Positions 51,177 through 59,772 of a stretch of 64,000 nucleotides of DNA are shown piece after piece. The notes under the pieces were generated by a model. That model ran no database searches. It worked only from the letters and a program-made list of their open reading frames with translations, and was not told the origin of the DNA. A program made the translations under genes and the position numbers. The stretch is from CAZJYC01 sp964550165 (GTDB taxonomy: Bacteria > Acidobacteriota > Aminicenantia > Aminicenantales > Aminicenantaceae), in assembly GCA_964550165.1 (NCBI GenBank), contig CAZJYC010000003.1, positions 21,138-85,137 of the forward strand, in the 5' to 3' direction. How positions within the stretch are numbered: the stretch's first letter is position 1; the number at the start of each line of letters is the position of its first letter.

Positions 51177-51633
51177 AAGCCTGCTCAATATCGAACAAAT
51201 CCTCAAGATTCTTCCCCACCGCTATCCCTTTTTGCTGGTGGATAAAGTTTTGGAGCTTACGAAGGGAAAATCCATCGTTGCCATCAAGAATGTAACCTAC
51301 AACGAGCCATTTTTTCAGGGCCATTTCCCCGGAATCAGGGTGATGCCGGGTGTTTTGATCCTCGAAGCCCTGGCTCAAACAGGGGGCATTCTTCTTTTCT
51401 ATTCCCTCCCAGACCCCGAGAAAGCTGTCGTCATGCTCAGCACCGTCGACAATGCAAAATTGAGACGGCCCGTGGTTCCAGGGGATCAGTTGAGGCTTGA
51501 AGTGGAGATGCTCAAGCTCAGAAGCCGATTCTGCCAGATAAAAGGCAAAGCGTATGTCGGAGACGAGCTCGCCGCAGAAAGTGAAGCCATGGCCTCGATC
51601 ATGAGACTTGAGGACTTGCATGAGCGGGAATGA
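51151..51633 (+). CDS. fabZ: 3-hydroxyacyl-[acyl-carrier-protein] dehydratase
   Basis: Dehydrates 3-hydroxyacyl-ACP in fatty-acid elongation. The hot-dog fold enzyme has 160 residues. LPHRYPFLLVDKV, the catalytic His in FFQGHFPGIRVMPGVLILEALAQ and the downstream Glu of that block are family markers. It lies between skp and lpxA, as in most diderms, where it competes with LpxA for the same hydroxyacyl-ACP. The gene overlaps both neighbours. Confidence 0.94.
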   Translation: MPLKPPKNKSLLNIEQILKILPHRYPFLLVDKVLELTKGKSIVAIKNVTYNEPFFQGHFPGIRVMPGVLILEALAQTGGILLFYSLPDPEKAVVMLSTVDNAKLRRPVVPGDQLRLEVEMLKLRSRFCQIKGKAYVGDELAAESEAMASIMRLEDLHERE

Positions 51634-52444
51634 GGTTTTCATCCACCCTACAGCCACAGTCCATCCCAAAGCTCGATTGGATAAGGGAGTTTGGATAGGG
51701 CCCTATTCTTTTATCGGAGAAAAAGTCACGATCCATAAAAACACAAGAATCGATGCTCATATCCATATCGCTGGACTGACAGAAATCGGGGAAGGCTGCA
51801 ATTTTTCTCCTTTCACTTCGATCGGAACAGAGCCCCAAGACCTGACTTACAAAGGGGAAGAAACTCGGGTTCAGATCGGCAACAGGAATATTTTCAGGGA
51901 GGCCATAACCGTCCACAGGGGAACGGTCAAGGGAAGAGGAAAGACTTTTATCGGCAATGACAATTATTTCATGGCTTATTCCCACATCGCCCATGATTGT
52001 TATATCGGTCATGAGACCATTTTTATCAACGGAGCCACACTCGGAGGGCATGTCACTGTTGAGGACTATACGACTATAGGGGCTTTCTGCGGTATCCACC
52101 AGTTCTGCCGGGTCGGAAGGTATGCTTTCGTCGGGGCTTACAGCGTCATCACCCAGGACGTTCTTCCTTTCTGCAAGGTGGCTGGCATGCGCCCCGTTCT
52201 CCTTTTCGGATTGAATGTAATCGGCTTACGGCGGAGAGGTTTCTCGAGAGAGAGGATTCAGACTCTGAAAAAAATCTTCAAAATATTCTTTTACTCTGAC
52301 TTGAACACAACTCAAGCTTTGGAGAAAATCAGAGAAGAAATTCCTCCAGGAGAAGATAGGGATGGGATCATCGATTTTATTAGATCTTCCCAGCGAGGAA
52401 TAGTCAAGAAGAAAGCTGAGAAATGGGACATCGAATTGGGATAA
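51620..52444 (+). CDS. lpxA: UDP-N-acetylglucosamine acyltransferase
   Basis: First enzyme of lipid A synthesis; transfers a 3-hydroxyacyl group from ACP to UDP-GlcNAc. The 274-residue protein has the left-handed beta helix of hexapeptide repeats (for example IGPYSFIGEKVTIHKNTRI) and a helical C-terminus. With ATG 51620 as start, His125 of the catalytic dyad falls in AYSHIAHDCYIG at exactly the E. coli number, which supports this start. It overlaps fabZ by 14 and lpxI by 22 bases. Confidence 0.94.
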   Translation: MSGNEVFIHPTATVHPKARLDKGVWIGPYSFIGEKVTIHKNTRIDAHIHIAGLTEIGEGCNFSPFTSIGTEPQDLTYKGEETRVQIGNRNIFREAITVHRGTVKGRGKTFIGNDNYFMAYSHIAHDCYIGHETIFINGATLGGHVTVEDYTTIGAFCGIHQFCRVGRYAFVGAYSVITQDVLPFCKVAGMRPVLLFGLNVIGLRRRGFSRERIQTLKKIFKIFFYSDLNTTQALEKIREEIPPGEDRDGIIDFIRSSQRGIVKKKAEKWDIELG

Positions 52445-53232
52445 TTGCCGGCTCTGGAGAGTTCCCCTTCCTGGTTCTTGTCGAAGCCCGCAAGCGCGGA
52501 TACAGCGTTGCCGTCGCTGGTATCAAGGGGGAAGCGCAGCCAGGCCTCAGGAGCAAAGCGGATATTTTCCGCTGGGTCACTGCGGGGAGAATTCAAGACC
52601 TTATCTCCTTTTTTAAAGAAAACAGAGTTAAAGAGGCTGTGTTCGCCGGAAAAGTCGACCATCGGATTATCTTTAAAAGAGGCCGATTCGATAAAACAGC
52701 CTTGAACCTTCTGGCTCAAACTCAAGAGAGAAGCCCGACGGCAATCATCAAGGCTGTCATCGACCATTTTTCAAGGGAAGGAATTCATGTCAAAGACCCG
52801 ACCGTGTTCATCTCGTCTACGTTCTGTCCGGAGGGAATCCTGACTCAGACAAAAGCCTCACCGAAGGTCAAAGAAGATATTGCTTTTGGCTGGACAATTG
52901 CCAGGCATCTCGCAGATTTGGATATCGGGCAGACTGTGATCGTGAAGGATAAAGCGGTTGTCGCCGTGGAGGGGCTTGAGGGAACGGATGAGGCCATACA
53001 AAGGGGCGGCCACCTGGCTGGAGAGGAAATAGTTGTGGTTAAAGTCAGCCGGCCTTCTCAGGATGCCAGAATTGACTTGCCGGCTGTAGGACTTAAGACT
53101 GTTGAGAGGCTTTGCGAAGTGAAAGGAAGGGCTCTTTGTCTGCAGGCGCAAAAGGTCCTTTTTTTTCAAAGAGAAAAGGCTGCAGCGCTGGCTGATGCCC
53201 ACGGTATTTCGATTGTGGCCCAGAAGTCATGA
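52423..53232 (+). CDS. lpxI: UDP-2,3-diacylglucosamine pyrophosphatase LpxI
   Basis: Hydrolyses UDP-2,3-diacylglucosamine to lipid X, replacing LpxH. The 269 residues match LpxI (DUF1009): IGIIAGSGEFPFLVLVEARKRG at the N-terminus, VKEAVFAGKVDHR in the middle, and the C-terminal domain with KDKAVVAVEGLEGTDEAI and DLPAVGLKTVE. The Asp of the VEGLEGTDEAI block corresponds to the catalytic Asp of Caulobacter LpxI. Located directly after lpxA, in the usual LpxI position. Confidence 0.92.
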   Translation: MGHRIGIIAGSGEFPFLVLVEARKRGYSVAVAGIKGEAQPGLRSKADIFRWVTAGRIQDLISFFKENRVKEAVFAGKVDHRIIFKRGRFDKTALNLLAQTQERSPTAIIKAVIDHFSREGIHVKDPTVFISSTFCPEGILTQTKASPKVKEDIAFGWTIARHLADLDIGQTVIVKDKAVVAVEGLEGTDEAIQRGGHLAGEEIVVVKVSRPSQDARIDLPAVGLKTVERLCEVKGRALCLQAQKVLFFQREKAAALADAHGISIVAQKS

Positions 53233-53264
53233 GGAAGCATGAGAAATTTTTTTAGAGAGAGACT

Positions 53265-54179
53265 ATGGATAAGGTGAGAGTGGGTATAATCGGAGTAGGC
53301 TATCTGGGGATGCAGCATGCCAGGATTCTTTCCTACTTGGAAGAGGCAGAGCTTAAAGGAGTTGCCGATATCGATTTTAAAAAGGCGGTGGAGATCGGGA
53401 ATCGCCACGCAGTGAAATACTATCAGGGCTATGAAGATATGCTGGATGAGATCGACGCTGCGGTTGTGGCCACGCCAACATCCGAGCATTTTTCCATCGC
53501 CATGAAACTGTTGAGCGAAGGGAAGGCCGTTCTGGTCGAGAAGCCTATCACCGAAACAGTCGACCAGGCTGAAAAGCTTGTGGAGAAGTCCAAAAAGAGC
53601 GGCATCGTCCTTCAGGTCGGGCATACGGAAAGGTTTAACCCGGCCGTGGAAGCCGTGGAAAGTGTCATTCGCGACCCGAAATTCATAGAAGTCCAAAGAT
53701 TGGGGTCTTTCTCGGCTCGATCCTTGGATATCGATGTCGTCCTCGACTTGATGATTCACGACCTGGACATCATTCTGGCTCTGCTCAAGGATGAGGTCAA
53801 AACGATCAGGTCTTCAGGAATTCATGTCCTCTCCAACAAAATCGATATTGCCAACGCCAGGCTGGAATTCAAATCCGGCTGTGTGGCCACGCTGACCGCA
53901 AGCCGGGTACATCAGGGAAAAGTGAGGAAACTTCGCATATTTGAACCCACGGTCTGTTATTCGGTCGATTATATCAACCAGGAAGTCAACCTATTCCCCT
54001 TGAACGGGAGGCAGACAGATATCAAAAACCTGAAGGTTGAAAAAGAAGAGCCTCTCAAGAAAGAGCTCAAAAGCTTTGTCGGGTGCATCAAAGACGGAAA
54101 AACAAGAAAAGTGAGCGGAGAAGAAGCACTCAAGGCTCTCAAGCTGGCCCTAAGCGTCCTCCAGGAGACAGAAGTCTAA
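53265..54179 (+). CDS. Gfo/Idh/MocA family oxidoreductase in the lipid A cluster
   Basis: A 304-residue NAD(P)-dependent sugar oxidoreductase. The Rossmann motif is GIIGVGYLGMQHAR, the conserved EKP is in LVEKPITETVDQAE, and DLMIHDLDIILALL carries the substrate-site His-Asp. Placement 32 bases after lpxI suggests a role in lipid A or another envelope sugar. In some bacteria GnnA, of this family, oxidises UDP-GlcNAc before amination by GnnB to make GlcNAc3N lipid A. No GnnB-like aminotransferase is visible here, so that role is only a possibility. Confidence 0.8.
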   Translation: MDKVRVGIIGVGYLGMQHARILSYLEEAELKGVADIDFKKAVEIGNRHAVKYYQGYEDMLDEIDAAVVATPTSEHFSIAMKLLSEGKAVLVEKPITETVDQAEKLVEKSKKSGIVLQVGHTERFNPAVEAVESVIRDPKFIEVQRLGSFSARSLDIDVVLDLMIHDLDIILALLKDEVKTIRSSGIHVLSNKIDIANARLEFKSGCVATLTASRVHQGKVRKLRIFEPTVCYSVDYINQEVNLFPLNGRQTDIKNLKVEKEEPLKKELKSFVGCIKDGKTRKVSGEEALKALKLALSVLQETEV

Positions 54180-54264
54180 CTTTCGTCATCATCCTTAGAT
54201 TCCCTCTTCAGGAGAAAGAATTTGTCTTGGTTGGCTTTTTGTTCAGAGGCCTTAAGATTTTGAG

Positions 54265-54289
54265 ATAAAATCTCTGAGTGGGGTTTTAT
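54265..54289. terminator. possible bidirectional terminator hairpin
   Basis: ATAAAATCTC at 54265-54274 can pair with GGGGTTTTAT at 54280-54289 (two G-U pairs in the plus-strand RNA) around a 5-base loop. It lies between the convergent Gfo/Idh and LolA-like genes and touches the stop of the latter. Confidence 0.35.
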
Positions 54290-55014
54290 TTCATTTTAAA
54301 AAAGGAATCCTCAAGGCCAGAGTTGAATTTCACCGAGGTAAAGGTCATTTTCATGAACTCCTGGCCATCTTGAAGAATGGTCATGGCATGAGCGGCCATC
54401 ACGCCATCGACTTTTTTGTAATCAGACATGATGACTTCGGTGTCAACTTCGGTACCGGTTGGACCTGGGGTTCTGGACTTTGATTTATGGATCAAATAAG
54501 TTCCCGAATCGATGTAAAGCAAGTTTTTGTGACCATCGGGATAGGATTGCTCCACGACAAAATAATCCTTGCCGCCAGAAGTTTCTTTTCCTTTGTAAGC
54601 GAAAGTGATGCCGAATTTCCCGGGATTGAGCAGGTATTCGTTTCCCTCAGCCCCTCTCTTGAAATACCCGGACTGGTCTGCGGGCATTTCTTCGGACATT
54701 CCTGTTTGAGGATTGGTCCACCAGGCTGTCTCTCCGTCAAAAGCCATGGTGATCACTATGCCCATTATTTCCGCATCCTGGCGCATCATATTTGGCTCTT
54801 TGAAGTAAATGGTTGAACCGCCGGTCATGCCCCTCTGAATGATTTCAAGCGAACCTGAAAGCGTCGTGTCTTTGATGCTTTCCAGGAGTTTTCTCCCTCC
54901 CAAGGCATCGATCATCTTCTTCAGGATTTCAGAACTCTCATCTGCAAGCGCGGGAGAGGAAATAATACTGAGAAGAAAAAGGGCCAAGAGACATAAAATA
55001 AATGTTTTTTTCAT
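54286..55014 (-). CDS. LolA/LppX-like exported protein
   Basis: A 242-residue exported protein with a signal peptide at 1-24 (ending PALADE). The mature part resembles the LolA/LolB half-barrel found in outer-membrane lipoprotein-sorting proteins: MIDALGGRKLLESIKDTTLSG, then MAFDGETAWWTNPQTG and YLIHKSKSRTPG. Such domains carry acylated molecules across the periplasm. True LolA is shorter (about 180), so this may be a paralogue with a different cargo. The start follows AAAGGAGAAG. Confidence 0.68.
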   Translation of the reverse strand: MKKTFILCLLALFLLSIISSPALADESSEILKKMIDALGGRKLLESIKDTTLSGSLEIIQRGMTGGSTIYFKEPNMMRQDAEIMGIVITMAFDGETAWWTNPQTGMSEEMPADQSGYFKRGAEGNEYLLNPGKFGITFAYKGKETSGGKDYFVVEQSYPDGHKNLLYIDSGTYLIHKSKSRTPGPTGTEVDTEVIMSDYKKVDGVMAAHAMTILQDGQEFMKMTFTSVKFNSGLEDSFFKMK

Positions 55015-55183
55015 CGTCTTCTCCTTTCCAGAGAATAACTCATTTTAATGGCTAAAATAAAAATAGTAAATAGATTTAGGTCTTTTCCAGATTGCATTAG
55101 CAACAAGGATATAAGTTTTATCAGCAAAGAGGAAGGAAAAGGCGGGCGACATCGGAAGATATCCTGAGGAATGAGTGGGTCTG

Positions 55184-58100
55184 TCAGCGTTCGTCCGTCT
55201 TTTTGATTTTTCCCGGACGGCTGCGGATGAACTGGATATGGATCCGATCCCGAATTTCCTCCTCCAGCCTCGCGATTTCAAACTCCGCCTCTGAAAGATA
55301 ATCGGCGTGAGCTTTTAGATAGCGAAGGCCCTGATCACAGAGAAACTCGAGCCAGGTCCCGCGGGCTGTTTCATCCATGAGTTCAGGAGTCTCTTCGACA
55401 AAGGTGTTCTGGCTCCTTGGAGACAACTTGTTTTCCTGCGACGAGCGTCTTTTGGCATAGAGATTCAGCCCCTCGTATAATTCAAGGTAATTCATGTGGG
55501 GCTGCCAGCGGGAAGCCCAGCGGTTGTAGCGGTCGTAGAATCTATTGTTCGAAGTGCGAATTTTTATGTCTTTATTCATCTCCTTCGTGATAAATCCTCT
55601 GAGCTCTTCCCCGGCCTCTTTCCATCTCTGGTAGATGGGAAGGGAAAGGCTTCGGTAATAAGCAAACCAGCCGCGTGGAATCCAATAATCCCGGAAAAGA
55701 TAGGGGGAATACCCGGAGAACTGTTGCACCCATTCATGGGAAGGATAGCCATGGAGGTTAAGGTAAATATCAGGCACCCACCTGTTGTCAAGAAATCGCC
55801 TCACCTTTGCTTCGGGGAGAAGCGGCTTGGGTGCATTGACCTGGGTGCCAATATCCATGCCAAGAGAGCTGTAGCGCCCTGCATGGAGGCTGTGGAACGG
55901 AGTCAGTTTCTGAAGCTCATAGGCCAGTTCTGCTCCATCAGGATTCTCCATGGGATGGATGACAAAATTCGTCTTTTTGATGTATTCCTGGTATTTTTTC
56001 TCTGTACCCAGAAGTTCAGCAAACTTCAGAGCATAGTTGGTGGAAGAAACTTCATTGGCGTGCTGGCGAGCGCTGAGATAGAGAGTCGGCTTAAAGGTGA
56101 CGAGACGGGGGAGGGAGACATATTTTTTCTGTGGCGTGAATATCTCCAGGACTGGGATTTTCCGGTTTTCGAAAGAGATTCCGGCAGAATAAGCCCGGAA
56201 GGGCTTGAAGCGGCTGAGATGACGGACAATGTCCAGGCACATCTGAGGCGAAATAATTTTATCGGTGGGGACAGCAATCTCCTCTTGCGCAGGAGTTCTT
56301 GGGGCAATTTTTTCTTCGGAATCCCCAAAGGAGATGGGCAGGGCTTCTTCCTTTTCCAGCTCTTTGAACTTAATTTTCAGAGTTATCGTTTTCAGCTTCG
56401 GATAGCGGAGAGGCTGGATGATCCCTTTTGCCAAAAGCTCTCTGTAGGACTCAACGAGATCGATGAGCGTCAGGTATTCAGTTTCTTTTTCCATCTCGGC
56501 TTCAAACAATAGATTTTCGATATGGTCTTTTTCCCCGTTGTAAACCAAGGAAGGGAGGCGGAGCGTCTTGGCTTTGAGGGTCGGGAAGACCAGCTTTTTA
56601 CGAAATTCGTCTTTGCCTTTTTCTTTCCATTTCAGTTCAAGCTGAGGACTCTGAGCCTGCCAGTCCTCGAGGATGACTTTCACTCTTCCCCGACCTCCTT
56701 CCAGAGACGGGTGAATGAGGGGAAGGACGTTTCCTGGCGCGGAGTAGCGGGAGGCATCTCCTTCTATCTCTTCTTCGACCCTGACATCGGTTATCCCTCT
56801 CAAGAAATCCAGCGTGTCGAAATAGATTTCGTCATGGATGGCTTCCAGGCTGCTTATGATCTCCTCGTCCAGCTCTAATCGATAGTCAGGCTCACTGAAC
56901 CACATCTCGAAGAAAATTCTCTTGAAATAGGGCTGTTTGTCGAATGTCGGCTCGTTCCCTGTCTTTTTCATCACGTGAGAATAGACAGCAGGAAGGATCT
57001 CTTGCTGGTAATAATCCCAGAATCTTTCAAGATCGCATCGCAGGGGGATATCCAGCAGAATCTCGTCCCCTTTTTCTATTTTCAGCCAGCCTGTGGTGAG
57101 AGTGACCGAGCCCCATTCAGGAAAGATCTCCAAGAAAAGGGCTTTGCGCCTCCGGGGAGAGAAAGTTTTTTGCAGGAAAAGTCGGTTATTCTCATCGAAG
57201 GCGAGAACTTCATAGACCGGTTCTTTGTCCTTTTTCATCTCAAATCCTATTCTCTCAAGCGGAATGTCGGCTTCTCGCGAGAGGATTTCGTCAGCGGGAT
57301 AGAGCTCCTGGAGCCAGCGGTAGGGTTCGGAATAGAAGCGCTGAGGCTGGCTGAAATCGTCCTTTTCCTCAGCGACTCTGATAATTAATCGGCTTGGTGT
57401 CTTGTCCCTGAGAGAGGGGAGGATTTCCTCTGTCAGCCAGAAAAATCCCTGCTTGTAGGCGGAAAAGACCTTGACTTCAAAGGAATCGACCTTGTTCTGG
57501 ATAAGCAGAGTTTCGATCTGCCTTTTGATTTTATCTCTGACCTTAGGGGATTCGCTCAGCCCTAATGTGATTTTTAACGGCAGTTTTAAGCCTTGCCATG
57601 GCTTGATTTCTTCTTCAATCCGCGCGAGGGCCTCATCGGCCTCCCAGGGAAAATCTTTTTCCTTCTCAAAGATCGTTTTCGCTTCTCTGAGGAGAAAGCT
57701 CTGAATTTCTAATCTGTCTTTGCTAATGACGGCTTCGAGGAAATTCCTGGTCAGCTCTTCGAACTTTTTATTTTTCTCTGGAAGATAAATTTCTGCCTTG
57801 AGATAGTCTAAATCTCTGTCTTTGACCTCATCGGCTATTTTTTTCAGGTTTTGGGCCAAGTAGGCTTCCGCACTTCCTCTCTCACCGCTGAAGAATTTTT
57901 CCAGATCAGAGGGAAGGTCTGTGATTCGAGGTTCGCCGTCTTTGTATTCATTGAAATAAGGATACTTCTGGCTCAGATAGGTCAGAGTTTTCTCCACTCC
58001 GACGCGATCGGCGCCGATTATCGCCAGAGCATTGGATTTATTGAAGGCTTGCGGGACGACCGTTGCCAATCCCCAGCCTTTCTCTAGGGCTGGCACCTTC

Positions 58101-59323
58101 AATTTCCCGTTCTTGATCAGCTCTTCGTTGAGGCCGTTTTCCTGCCCGATAAGGATAGGGGTTATCAGGGCCTTTCTGTCCTCAATTTCGTTATCCAAGA
58201 AGAAAATAGGGAAGGACGCTCCGGCCGTTTCCAGGACAAGCCGCGAAGCGAGAAGAGCGGCACCTAATGGGCCTGAATTATGGGGAATGATGAGAGATGT
58301 ATCCAACGTGTCCAGAATGTTATCTTTGTCGCTGTCAGAATAGAATCCTTCGCCGGAGAACAGGTTGAGGAGATCGAAGTTTTTCCCAGATATTTTGGGT
58401 CGGAAAGGCATTTTGTAGGAAGGCGTCAGAATTCTTCTTGGATAGCCCAACCGGGGCAAAATGATTGAGGAATGCTCGTTTCCGTGGCGGAGATCAAAGG
58501 TCAACTGCGCGCATCCTGGATAATTGAGAAAGTCGGTCCTCAGGCCTTTTCGTTGCTGGATGCAGAGTGATTCTAGAGATTGGAAAGCTTTCTCCATATC
58601 TTTCTTATCAGAAAACACGACTTCAACGGTTAAATTTTTTATCTCCCCGGAATCAAACTTCAGCCTCTTCAGAGGCATCTTTTTTGGCTCACTCAAGAAA
58701 AATTCATAAAGAACGGTTTGAATCGTGACATTCTGAGCGCTCAGGCCTTCCTCTTCCAGAAGCAAGGCTATCTCATTCTCTACGGTGAAGTATGTCGCTC
58801 CTTCGTCTTTTCCCCAGATATCCCAAAGATAGGGCCAGCGAAGGAAAAAAGAGCGGGCGGTTTGAAGAAGAGCTTCTTCAGAGCCAGCAATTACGGCGAT
58901 GGCCTGTTCTTTTTTCGAAGAGAAGAGTGTCACAAGCCCCTGATTTTTGTTAAGGGCAGGGAGACTGACCTTACCTTCTTTTTTCAATTTTTCGAGCACT
59001 TCCAGGTTTGTTCCGATGAAAATTGGATTTTCCAGATCTTGAAGGCTCTTTACTTCCGATTCTTTCTTCACCAGGGAGAAATCTACGACAAGACTTTCCA
59101 GATTGGCTCTGGCCGCAATATCTGCAGCGGCAGCGAGTTCATAAGCCGAGGCCGCAACAGGAATGAAGATCTGGAGAGCAACATGGTCTGGGAGGTTGTC
59201 CTCGTCCAGGTCCTGAATCCCCTTTCCCATAAGAAAAATGTGCGAAAGGCTGGTTATTCCGGCTGTTCCAGCCTGAAGGTTGAGAAAGAGAAGAATCAGT
59301 AAAAACAGAAGCTTTTTACTCAT
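55184..59323 (-). CDS. giant exported M14 zinc carboxypeptidase with duplicated N-terminal module
   Basis: A 1379-residue exported protein with a signal peptide at 1-20. The C-terminal part (about 1020-1290) is an M14 carboxypeptidase: His1088 and Glu1091 in SARQHANEVSST, NPDG at about 1127, and His1191 in LNLHGYPSHEW. LNYLELYEGL-like sequence near 1280 is in the position of the catalytic Glu. The N-terminus holds two copies of one module (about 25-175 and 320-465), each opening with a calcium-loop-like Asp pattern (DLDEDNLPD, DSDKDNILD) and sharing PxxIG, G-K-x-x-P-A-L and A-x-x-I-x-G blocks. The middle is unassigned. Start ATG follows AGAGGTG. Confidence 0.8.
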   Translation of the reverse strand: MSKKLLFLLILLFLNLQAGTAGITSLSHIFLMGKGIQDLDEDNLPDHVALQIFIPVAASAYELAAAADIAARANLESLVVDFSLVKKESEVKSLQDLENPIFIGTNLEVLEKLKKEGKVSLPALNKNQGLVTLFSSKKEQAIAVIAGSEEALLQTARSFFLRWPYLWDIWGKDEGATYFTVENEIALLLEEEGLSAQNVTIQTVLYEFFLSEPKKMPLKRLKFDSGEIKNLTVEVVFSDKKDMEKAFQSLESLCIQQRKGLRTDFLNYPGCAQLTFDLRHGNEHSSIILPRLGYPRRILTPSYKMPFRPKISGKNFDLLNLFSGEGFYSDSDKDNILDTLDTSLIIPHNSGPLGAALLASRLVLETAGASFPIFFLDNEIEDRKALITPILIGQENGLNEELIKNGKLKVPALEKGWGLATVVPQAFNKSNALAIIGADRVGVEKTLTYLSQKYPYFNEYKDGEPRITDLPSDLEKFFSGERGSAEAYLAQNLKKIADEVKDRDLDYLKAEIYLPEKNKKFEELTRNFLEAVISKDRLEIQSFLLREAKTIFEKEKDFPWEADEALARIEEEIKPWQGLKLPLKITLGLSESPKVRDKIKRQIETLLIQNKVDSFEVKVFSAYKQGFFWLTEEILPSLRDKTPSRLIIRVAEEKDDFSQPQRFYSEPYRWLQELYPADEILSREADIPLERIGFEMKKDKEPVYEVLAFDENNRLFLQKTFSPRRRKALFLEIFPEWGSVTLTTGWLKIEKGDEILLDIPLRCDLERFWDYYQQEILPAVYSHVMKKTGNEPTFDKQPYFKRIFFEMWFSEPDYRLELDEEIISSLEAIHDEIYFDTLDFLRGITDVRVEEEIEGDASRYSAPGNVLPLIHPSLEGGRGRVKVILEDWQAQSPQLELKWKEKGKDEFRKKLVFPTLKAKTLRLPSLVYNGEKDHIENLLFEAEMEKETEYLTLIDLVESYRELLAKGIIQPLRYPKLKTITLKIKFKELEKEEALPISFGDSEEKIAPRTPAQEEIAVPTDKIISPQMCLDIVRHLSRFKPFRAYSAGISFENRKIPVLEIFTPQKKYVSLPRLVTFKPTLYLSARQHANEVSSTNYALKFAELLGTEKKYQEYIKKTNFVIHPMENPDGAELAYELQKLTPFHSLHAGRYSSLGMDIGTQVNAPKPLLPEAKVRRFLDNRWVPDIYLNLHGYPSHEWVQQFSGYSPYLFRDYWIPRGWFAYYRSLSLPIYQRWKEAGEELRGFITKEMNKDIKIRTSNNRFYDRYNRWASRWQPHMNYLELYEGLNLYAKRRSSQENKLSPRSQNTFVEETPELMDETARGTWLEFLCDQGLRYLKAHADYLSEAEFEIARLEEEIRDRIHIQFIRSRPGKIKKTDER

Positions 59324-59467
59324 GACGGCACCTCTTTGGCTTTATGATCCATGGAATCTCCATCAATTTTGAGGATTCTCAACCCATAAGTCAACACAAG
59401 AAAATCGACACTAATAAGCATTTTTTATCCGTGAAGGCATATGATGATAAAAGCAACTTGAACAGTG

Positions 59468-59552
59468 CTGGTTTCCGTCCCTCCGAAGCCCATGGTGGTG
59501 GGTGGGAGGGTCTTTAGCGAGGAGGGAGGGAAACCAGCGCCTCCCTTCCTCA
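59468..59552. ncRNA. GC-rich structured element with two competing hairpins
   Basis: The 18-base arm at 59468-59485 (GCTGGTTTCCGTCCCTCC) pairs with 59522-59539 with one mismatch, enclosing 36 bases. The right arm can instead pair with CCTCCCTTCCTC at 59541-59552. The two pairings exclude each other. It may be a repeat, a small RNA or a leader element; the type is unknown, and it lies upstream of both forward promoters found. Confidence 0.4.
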
Positions 59553-59610
59553 CTCGATCAAACCTCTTTTCTCATCCAGGGAAAAAGATGCTCCCTTGAC
59601 GCCGGAAAGG

Positions 59611-59639
59611 TTGACTTTTTCCTACTTATTTTGTAGTAT
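59611..59639 (+). promoter_or_regulatory. distal promoter candidate for the SpoIID-like gene
   Basis: TTGACT at 59611-59616 (5 of 6) and TAGTAT at 59634-59639 (4 of 6) are 17 bases apart, about 130 bases before the start codon. Confidence 0.45.
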
Positions 59640-59717
59640 TTTAAGTGTGATGAAAATGAAGTTGATACAATATATAGTATATAAAGAACGGAGAAGTCAT
59701 ACATATTGAATTTTTCC

Positions 59718-59747
59718 TTGACATCCCTGTAAGCTTTCCTCTATAAT
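59718..59747 (+). promoter_or_regulatory. consensus promoter of the SpoIID-like gene
   Basis: Perfect TTGACA at 59718-59723 and perfect TATAAT at 59742-59747 with an 18-base spacer. The leader would be about 20 bases, with AAGG at 59758-59761 before ATG 59773. This is the best promoter match in the window. Confidence 0.75.
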
Positions 59748-59772
59748 TTCCTCGCCAAGGATAAGTCAGCCA

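Larger units (their letters stand above)
59324..59772. other. divergent intergenic region between the M14 and SpoIID-like genes
   Basis: 449 bases without a supported gene. It contains a strong GC-rich inverted repeat with competing pairings (59468-59552), then two forward promoters (59611-59639 and 59718-59747). The rest is AT-rich. Confidence 0.65.
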
